From Candidatus Heimdallarchaeota archaeon (GTDB lineage Archaea > Asgardarchaeota > Heimdallarchaeia > Heimdallarchaeales > Heimdallarchaeaceae), in assembly GCA_023139025.1 (NCBI GenBank), contig JAGLOH010000050.1:1-10012 (forward strand): 10,012 nt of DNA, read 5' to 3'. Positions 6,150-10,012 of the stretch are shown in pieces (position 1 is the stretch's first letter; each line of letters starts with the position of its first letter). The position numbers and the translations under genes were made by a program. The notes under the pieces were generated by a model, which was not told the DNA's origin, searched no databases, and saw only the letters and a list, made by a program, of their open reading frames with translations.

Positions 6150-7478
6150 TCAAAGAAAGTTTTTCTCTTTTAAAATATCTGCTAGTTTTGGATAGCCAAT
6201 TTCTTCAAGTTCATATCTTACCCTAACTATTGGTTTATTGACTTTAACTAGTCGAGTTATATCTATTGGAGTTGCTGAAACAACCACATCACAATCTGTA
6301 TTATTGATAGTTTCTTCTAAATCCTTGAGCTGCTGTTCAAAATAACCCATGGCCGGAAGAAGAGTACCTATTTCTGGATATTTATCAAAAGTCTCTTTCA
6401 TACTTCCAACTAAATAGGGGCGAGGATCAACAAGTTCCTTTGCACCAAATCTTCTAGCTGCAACAACTCCAGCACCATATTTCATTTCACCATGAGTTAA
6501 TGTTGGTCCATCTTCTATTACCAAGACTCTTTTTCCTTTAACTAACTCGGGGTTATCTACAAAAATAGGGGAAGCAGCTTCAATTATGACTGCATTAGGA
6601 TTAGCTTTTCGGATATTCTCCTCAAGTTCCATAACATTCTTGTAATCTGTTGTAGTTATTTTATTGACAACTACAACATCTGCTAGGTTGAGAGTTGTTT
6701 CTCCTGGATGATATGAGGTCTCATGTCCCACCCTGTGTGGATCTGCTATAACTATTTGTAAATCAGGTTGATAGAATGAAAAATCATTATTTCCTCCATC
6801 CCAGAGAATGACATCTGCTTCCTTTTCAGCTTCTCTTAAAATAGCCTCATAGTCCACACCTGAGTATATTACCAAACCTTTGTCAATATAGGGTTCATAT
6901 TCTTCTCTTTCTTCAATAGTTGTTTCATGTTTATCTAAATCAGAATATTCAGCAAATCTTTGAACAGCTTGTTTAACAAGATCACCATATGGCATTGGAT
7001 GACGAATAGCTACGATTTTCTTCCCAGCATCATGTAAAAGTTGAACAATTTTACGGGAAGTTTGGGATTTACCACTACCAGTTCTAACTGCACATACACT
7101 GATTAAGGGTTTAGTGCTCTTAATCATTGTACCTTTAGTACCTAAAAGAGAAAAAGCTGCTCCACATGCGTTTACAAGTGATGCTTTGTGCATAACATAT
7201 TCATGTGTAACATCAGAATATGAGAAAACTACCTCGTCTACATCATATTTCTTGATAATTTCTACAAGTTCACTTTCATCATGAATGGGAATACCATTAG
7301 GATATAGTTCTCCAGAGAGTTCAGCAGGATATTTACGATCAACAATATCTGGGATTTGTGTAGCAGTAAAAGCTACAACCTCATAAGATTCATTGGTACG
7401 ATAATATGTGTTGAAGTTATGAAAATCCCTTCCTGCTGCGCCCATAATCAATATTTTTCTTCGTTTTGTGCTCATCAT
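6150..7478 (-). CDS. P-loop NTPase related to cyclic 2,3-diphosphoglycerate synthetase (COG2403-type)
   Basis: The 442-residue protein has an N-terminal Rossmann-like domain opening with MGAAGRDFHNFN (12-23), a hallmark of this family. A P-loop domain follows with RTGSGKSQTS (132-141, Walker A), a WDGGNND segment (226-232, likely Walker B region) and VVNKI (270-274, resembling the NKxD base-specificity loop). A conserved C-terminal part ends in RVRYELEE (419-426). In Methanothermus the related enzyme closes 2,3-diphosphoglycerate into its cyclic form with ATP; other members are only listed as predicted GTPases, so the substrate here is open. GAGGGT (7486-7481) sits best before the second of two adjacent ATGs (7475); the first, 7478, is given. 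A TATA-like TTTTTTAATA (7517-7526) lies upstream and a T-tract terminator downstream. Confidence 0.85.
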   Translation of the reverse strand: MMSTKRRKILIMGAAGRDFHNFNTYYRTNESYEVVAFTATQIPDIVDRKYPAELSGELYPNGIPIHDESELVEIIKKYDVDEVVFSYSDVTHEYVMHKASLVNACGAAFSLLGTKGTMIKSTKPLISVCAVRTGSGKSQTSRKIVQLLHDAGKKIVAIRHPMPYGDLVKQAVQRFAEYSDLDKHETTIEEREEYEPYIDKGLVIYSGVDYEAILREAEKEADVILWDGGNNDFSFYQPDLQIVIADPHRVGHETSYHPGETTLNLADVVVVNKITTTDYKNVMELEENIRKANPNAVIIEAASPIFVDNPELVKGKRVLVIEDGPTLTHGEMKYGAGVVAARRFGAKELVDPRPYLVGSMKETFDKYPEIGTLLPAMGYFEQQLKDLEETINNTDCDVVVSATPIDITRLVKVNKPIVRVRYELEEIGYPKLADILKEKNFL

Positions 7479-7516
7479 TGACCCTCAACGCTTTATAATT
7501 CGAACTATCAGTTGCG

Positions 7517-7526
7517 TATTAAAAAA
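7517..7526 (-). promoter_or_regulatory. TATA-like element for the P-loop protein gene
   Basis: TTTTTTAATA on the minus strand, about 43 nt before the first ATG, leaves a leader of about 15-20 nt that includes the ribosome site GAGGGT (7486-7481). A second AT-rich box, AATTATAAAG at 7491-7500, is too close to the start to serve. Confidence 0.35.
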
Positions 7527-7684
7527 TTTGTGATTTACTAGCGAAGTAAAACAGAAAAAAAATAGCTTAATAAACCACCCCAAAGATTGCTTAAACTTTT
7601 ATTCTAAATCTTAGAACCAACCCATCATCTATAGAAACCTTTGTTACTCCATGCAAACCTGAAGATCGACAATATACATGTGAA

Positions 7685-7918
7685 TTATTTCTGTTTTATT
7701 TTTCGGTTAATATACCATTGCATCAAAAAAATAATTCCTATCGATATTAGGAGTCCAAGAAAAGTTGCTACAATAAGTGATATACTACGTATTTTACTAG
7801 AAAGATTTTTGGTTGCAAAATAAGCAATACCCATCCCACCAATACTAAAAATAAAAGGAGCTGTAAATCCTAAAGCCAACATTTTCTTTGTAACTACAGG
7901 GGATTCTTTTTCACTCAT
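7685..7918 (-). CDS. Small two-helix membrane protein, function unknown
   Basis: This is a 77-residue protein with a short polar, charged N-terminus (MSEKESPVVTKK), two membrane helices (about 14-34 and 46-68) joined by a basic loop (SSKIRS), and a basic tail (NRKIKQK). A helical hairpin with both ends in the cytoplasm is the likely topology. The frame is open back to an ATG at 7984, which would overlap trmY by 11 bases and add an unlikely N-terminus. The ATG at 7918 has a TATA-like ATTTTAATG (7943-7951) about 29 nt upstream and is preferred. The topology recalls small ATPase-assembly proteins of the AtpZ kind, but I see no shared motif and do not assign it. Confidence 0.65.
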   Translation of the reverse strand: MSEKESPVVTKKMLALGFTAPFIFSIGGMGIAYFATKNLSSKIRSISLIVATFLGLLISIGIIFLMQWYINRKIKQK

Positions 7919-7942
7919 CTTAATATTAAATGGAGAGTATAA

Positions 7943-7951
7943 CATTAAAAT
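7943..7951 (-). promoter_or_regulatory. TATA-like element for the small membrane protein
   Basis: ATTTTAATG on the minus strand is centred about 29 nt before the ATG at 7918, which would give a leaderless message. It lies just past the end of trmY. Confidence 0.35.
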
Positions 7952-7973
7952 TTTATTAAATGAGCACTTCAAA

Positions 7974-8558
7974 CTAATTATCATCTAAATGAGATAGATG
8001 ATTGCACACAATAGTTATGACATGTGATGCTAGATAATCCTTTTCTCCCAAACTAATAGGAATATAGTTAATATCAAACAACGCTTTTTCTTGTTCATCG
8101 GACAAGTCGTGCTGACTTCCTAAAATAAAGCACAAAGAAAGATTATTTTGAGCAAGTATCTTTTGTTTATCAATGGATAAACCTTCAGATGTAAGATAAA
8201 AGATTGAGGAATCTTTAGTAAGATTATCTAATAATTTACTAAAACGTATCACTCTATAATTTGCGTTGTATTCTTCAGGGCTTGACAGTACATCAAGCAT
8301 CATGTAGGTAGAATCAATTTCATTTTGAAGAGTACTAAATTTATCTGAAATTGGAATGCTTAACACCTTTTGTTCTTGCTCATGGGACATATAAATTAAT
8401 AATTGAATCTCCCTATTTATTCTGTTATTCCATCTGCTTAAATTTAGCAAACAGCGTGAAAGAACATCTAGTCTTTCTTGGCCCCCTACGACAGATTTTA
8501 TGGTTTTTTTAGTTGTGCTTCTTATAGTTGAAGAAGGAATCAAAAAGATTAATTTCAA
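7974..8558 (-). CDS. trmY: tRNA (pseudouridine-54-N1)-methyltransferase TrmY
   Basis: TrmY is a SPOUT methylase that converts pseudouridine 54 in the tRNA T-loop, made by Pus10, into N1-methylpseudouridine. The 194-residue length is typical. Family features: GGQERLDVLSRCL (25-37), SSIFYLTSEGL (117-127) and the trefoil-knot SAM loop FILGSQHDLSDEQEKAL (144-160). The closing segment PISLGEKDYLASHVITI (167-183) corresponds to the conserved end in Methanocaldococcus TrmY, but a valine stands where that protein has cysteine before ITI. The start is a TTG at 8558: an in-frame stop lies two codons upstream, no ATG is near, and GGGGGA stands about eight bases before it. The gene follows eS26 by 49 bp and is probably on the same transcript, although the gap is pyrimidine-rich on the coding strand. 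Confidence 0.88.
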   Translation of the reverse strand: MKLIFLIPSSTIRSTTKKTIKSVVGGQERLDVLSRCLLNLSRWNNRINREIQLLIYMSHEQEQKVLSIPISDKFSTLQNEIDSTYMMLDVLSSPEEYNANYRVIRFSKLLDNLTKDSSIFYLTSEGLSIDKQKILAQNNLSLCFILGSQHDLSDEQEKALFDINYIPISLGEKDYLASHVITIVCNHLSHLDDN

Positions 8559-8607
8559 ATGTTATTCCCCCAGCTTAAGAAAAGAATAAAAGAAGAAGAT
8601 TGAAGAG

Positions 8608-8883
8608 CTATCGTCCTCTTCTATCACTTTTAGATCTTATGTTTGTTCTCCCTCTATGAATAGAGCAAGAAATACAATAATATGCAATCTTCTTATGACG
8701 AGGAATATAAGCACCTTCATCTCTAAGTTCTTTAGCTAACCGGTAATCTACTGCACTGGAATAGACGCTGAATTTTTTAGCTTTATCAGTTGGTACTAAT
8801 TTTCCGCAAGAATGGCATTGAACTGATGTGGCTCTACCTCGCTTTCCTCCAGACCTTCCTCCAGATTTTCTCTTTTTAGGCAT
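8608..8883 (-). CDS. rps26e: Small-subunit ribosomal protein eS26
   Basis: eS26 sits at the mRNA exit of the small ribosomal subunit, near the 3' end of 16S rRNA. The 91-residue protein has the basic, glycine-rich N-terminus (KRKSGGRSGGKRGR) and the zinc-binding cysteines C23-X2-C26 (QCHSC) and C70-X2-C73 (YYCISC). The sequence following the second pair, SIHRGRTNIRSKS, matches the family. It is shorter than the eukaryotic protein, as usual in archaea. eS26 is known from TACK and Asgard archaea and eukaryotes and is missing from Euryarchaeota, which helps place the organism. A ribosome site GGTGA stands nine bases before the ATG, and a TATA box (8937-8943) lies further up, so it has its own promoter after the PadR gene. 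trmY follows. Confidence 0.96.
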   Translation of the reverse strand: MPKKRKSGGRSGGKRGRATSVQCHSCGKLVPTDKAKKFSVYSSAVDYRLAKELRDEGAYIPRHKKIAYYCISCSIHRGRTNIRSKSDRRGR

Positions 8884-8936
8884 GTTAAATATTCACCTTC
8901 ATTATACTGTACCTAAATCAGAAACAAAGTTTGAAC

Positions 8937-8943
8937 TTTTAAA
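8937..8943 (-). promoter_or_regulatory. TATA box for the eS26 gene
   Basis: TTTAAAA on the minus strand predicts transcription from about 8915, a leader of about 30 nt. This leader holds GAAGGTGA (8900-8893), a strong match to the anti-Shine-Dalgarno sequence nine bases before the ATG. Confidence 0.5.
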
Positions 8944-8969
8944 TTTGTTGAAAAATGAGCGAGAAATGT

Positions 8970-9344
8970 CTATGAATCAATTTCTTTTGAAAATAGCTTC
9001 TCATAGATTTGTTTGAGATATAGTTCTGCGTCATCCATCACTTCCTCACCAAACTTAGTGATTACATAGTATTTTCTGTCGATTCTTTCTTCACTATTTC
9101 TCATTTCTGTTTTTTCTACCAGACCTTCCCTTTCAAGAAGATATAGTATTGTATAATTTGTTACAGTAGCTGGACTAAAATTGAACCTTTCTTGGATTTC
9201 TTGTTTCAACTGATAAGCATATTTTGGCTTTTCTCTTAGAAGTTTTAAAACCCAAATCCAAAGTAAATCAATAGTGAGATTCTTTACTAGACGTTGATAT
9301 GCCTTGGATTCTTTTGAACCTTCAGCTGAATTTTCAGAACTCAT
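8970..9344 (-). CDS. PadR-family winged-helix transcriptional regulator
   Basis: The 124-residue protein has the PadR-type winged helix-turn-helix: LLREKPKYAYQLKQEI (35-50, the conserved glycine of the usual GYEL replaced by Ala), recognition helix region SPATVTNYTILYLLEREGLV (57-76), and the beta wing with RKYYVITKFGEE (90-101). A short C-terminal helix (about 102-120) should form the dimer. PadR proteins usually bind inverted repeats near their own promoter and respond to small ligands; no target is evident here. The polar 20-residue N-terminal extension lies outside the domain. The gene starts 55 bp after uS19. A TATA-like box (9367-9376) about 28 nt before the ATG suggests a leaderless message of its own. 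Confidence 0.9.
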   Translation of the reverse strand: MSSENSAEGSKESKAYQRLVKNLTIDLLWIWVLKLLREKPKYAYQLKQEIQERFNFSPATVTNYTILYLLEREGLVEKTEMRNSEERIDRKYYVITKFGEEVMDDAELYLKQIYEKLFSKEIDS

Positions 9345-9366
9345 CGTTTAAAGACAGAAATAACTT

Positions 9367-9376
9367 GTTTAAAAAA
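9367..9376 (-). promoter_or_regulatory. TATA-like element for the PadR gene
   Basis: TTTTTTAAAC on the minus strand is centred about 28 nt before the ATG at 9344, consistent with leaderless transcription starting at or next to the start codon. Confidence 0.45.
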
Positions 9377-9399
9377 TTTCAGTAGAAATGAAAAGGAAA

Positions 9400-9822
9400 T
9401 TATTTTAGTGGAACATACAATGAGGATCTTGTTGCTCCAATACCTGGGGCCCCATGACGAACTACTTTTGTACTTGGTGAGAATTCACCTAGGAGGTGCC
9501 CAATCATTTGAGGTTGAATTTCAATTTCTAAAAATTCACGACCATTGTAGACAGCTATTGTTGCACCCACCATTTCAGGAAGAATAGGCATATCTCTAAC
9601 ATGAGTGCGGACTATAGGTTTCTCTCCTCTATCTCCAGGTTCCATAGCCCTTCTAATATCCTCTAATAATTTCTTTCTACGTGGAGTCCAAAATTCTTGA
9701 CGAGATAAGCTCCTTCTTCTTCTTGAAGGTAATAAGTTTAATATTTCATCCATGGACATTTGTTTTAATTCTTCCAATGTATATCCTCTATACCTGAATT
9801 TACGAGAAGACACCTTATTCAA
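9400..9822 (-). CDS. rps19: Small-subunit ribosomal protein uS19
   Basis: uS19 binds 16S rRNA in the head of the small subunit near the decoding site and contacts uS13. The product (137-140 residues) is a full-length archaeal form: a YRGYTLEELKQMSMDE N-terminal segment, LLPSRRRRSL (30-39), THVRDMPILPEMVG (73-86) and the family signature IGHLLGEFSPSTKVVRHG (107-124). It ends in TRSSLYVPLK. The start is a TTG at 9822 or a GTG at 9813 (giving MSSRKFRYRG, closer to relatives); there is no ATG before the domain. A TATA box at 9847-9853 places transcription near 9825, so the message is leaderless or nearly so. In most archaea the gene lies between rpl2 and rpl22 in the S10 cluster; here neither neighbour is present. 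Confidence 0.96.
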   Translation of the reverse strand: MNKVSSRKFRYRGYTLEELKQMSMDEILNLLPSRRRRSLSRQEFWTPRRKKLLEDIRRAMEPGDRGEKPIVRTHVRDMPILPEMVGATIAVYNGREFLEIEIQPQMIGHLLGEFSPSTKVVRHGAPGIGATRSSLYVPLK

Positions 9823-9846
9823 CCGAGTTAATTGCCTTTGGAGTCA

Positions 9847-9853
9847 TTTTAAA
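9847..9853 (-). promoter_or_regulatory. TATA box for uS19
   Basis: TTTAAAA, preceded by purine-rich CAAAAGG (a BRE-like context) on the minus strand, lies about 25-28 nt before the candidate TTG start. It shows that uS19 is transcribed separately from the gene upstream. Confidence 0.5.
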
Positions 9854-9886
9854 CCTTTTGATTTTTGTTCGTATTCTATGCATGTT

Positions 9887-10012
9887 TTAGATAGTTACAA
9901 CTTTAAGAAGATATGTTGAGAATAACCACCCAATTAGAACTAAGATAAGAGAAAGAAAAACAGGTATTGGTAATCCTGGAAATTTACCATATCTAAAAAG
10001 CATATTTTCTGT
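9887..10012 (-). CDS. C-terminal end of a membrane ORF (or small membrane protein), runs off window
   Basis: The minus strand is open from the window edge for 41 codons to a TAA at 9889-9887. The translation contains one strong membrane helix (PIPVFLSLILVLIGWLFSTYLL) after a short basic stretch (FRYGKFPGL), ending in KVVTI. An ATG at 10003 could make this a complete 38-residue single-helix protein; otherwise it is the end of a larger membrane protein. KFPGLPIPV followed by a helix recalls an internal segment of ribose-type ABC permeases, but a stop follows where those proteins continue for more than 100 residues. I therefore do not assign a family. Confidence 0.45.
   Translation of the reverse strand, partial: TENMLFRYGKFPGLPIPVFLSLILVLIGWLFSTYLLKVVTI

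Noticed and set aside
7500..7684. C/D-box guide RNA in the gap (a GATGATGG box C-like sequence on the minus strand)
   Set aside because: No box D (CTGA) lies at the right distance, and no internal C'/D' pair is visible.
7685..7918. AtpZ-like ATPase assembly protein
   Set aside because: Only the two-helix topology is shared, which is far too common; it also lies 4 kb from the ATPase gene.
1..10012. Mobile element, phage, CRISPR or toxin-antitoxin system
   Set aside because: I see no transposase, integrase, terminal repeats, direct-repeat array or toxin-antitoxin pair; composition looks even across the window and most genes are housekeeping.

Overview
The window is a gene-dense, AT-rich stretch of an archaeal chromosome. 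Evidence for Archaea: an intron-bearing tRNA with a bulge-helix-bulge (BHB) splice motif, a V/A-type ATPase subunit E, the archaeal T-loop methylases TrmI and TrmY, an archaeal-type uS19, the eukaryote-like ribosomal protein eS26, and TATA boxes about 25-33 nt before many starts. eS26 is typical of TACK and Asgard archaea and is not expected in Euryarchaeota. Together with TrmY and a long coiled-coil/PEPK-linker protein this makes an Asgard (Promethearchaeota) source my best guess. That placement is inference; no single marker here proves it.

Layout. 1-81 (-): 3' truncated tRNA-Arg(UCG) with a 17-nt intron. 193-1407 (-): large coiled-coil protein of unknown role, divergent from the next block. 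1506-3869 (+): a polytopic membrane protein, then V-ATPase subunit E with its own TATA box, then a signal-peptide/C-terminal-anchor surface protein 5 bp downstream. 3881-5148 (-): TrmI followed by a zinc-ribbon/helical protein through an ATGA stop-start overlap, convergent with the surface protein gene. 5209-6021 (-): short-chain dehydrogenase. 6150-7478 (-): P-loop protein related to cyclic 2,3-diphosphoglycerate synthetase. 7685-9822 (-): a translation-flavoured series, in transcription order uS19, PadR-type regulator, eS26, TrmY, and a two-helix small membrane protein. 9887-10012 (-): the end of another membrane ORF running off the window.

How it fits together. Much of the window serves translation: one tRNA, two ribosomal proteins, and two tRNA methylases that both act on the T-loop (TrmY at position 54, TrmI at 57/58). 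A second theme is the membrane: an ATPase stator subunit sits between two uncharacterised membrane proteins. There is no sign of phage, transposon, CRISPR or a classical defence island. The points most worth a second look are the unknown partners: the zinc-ribbon protein coupled to TrmI, the membrane proteins flanking subunit E, and the coiled-coil protein. No stretch longer than 300 bases lacks a gene; the largest gap (about 7479-7684) holds promoter-like sequence and one very short open frame.
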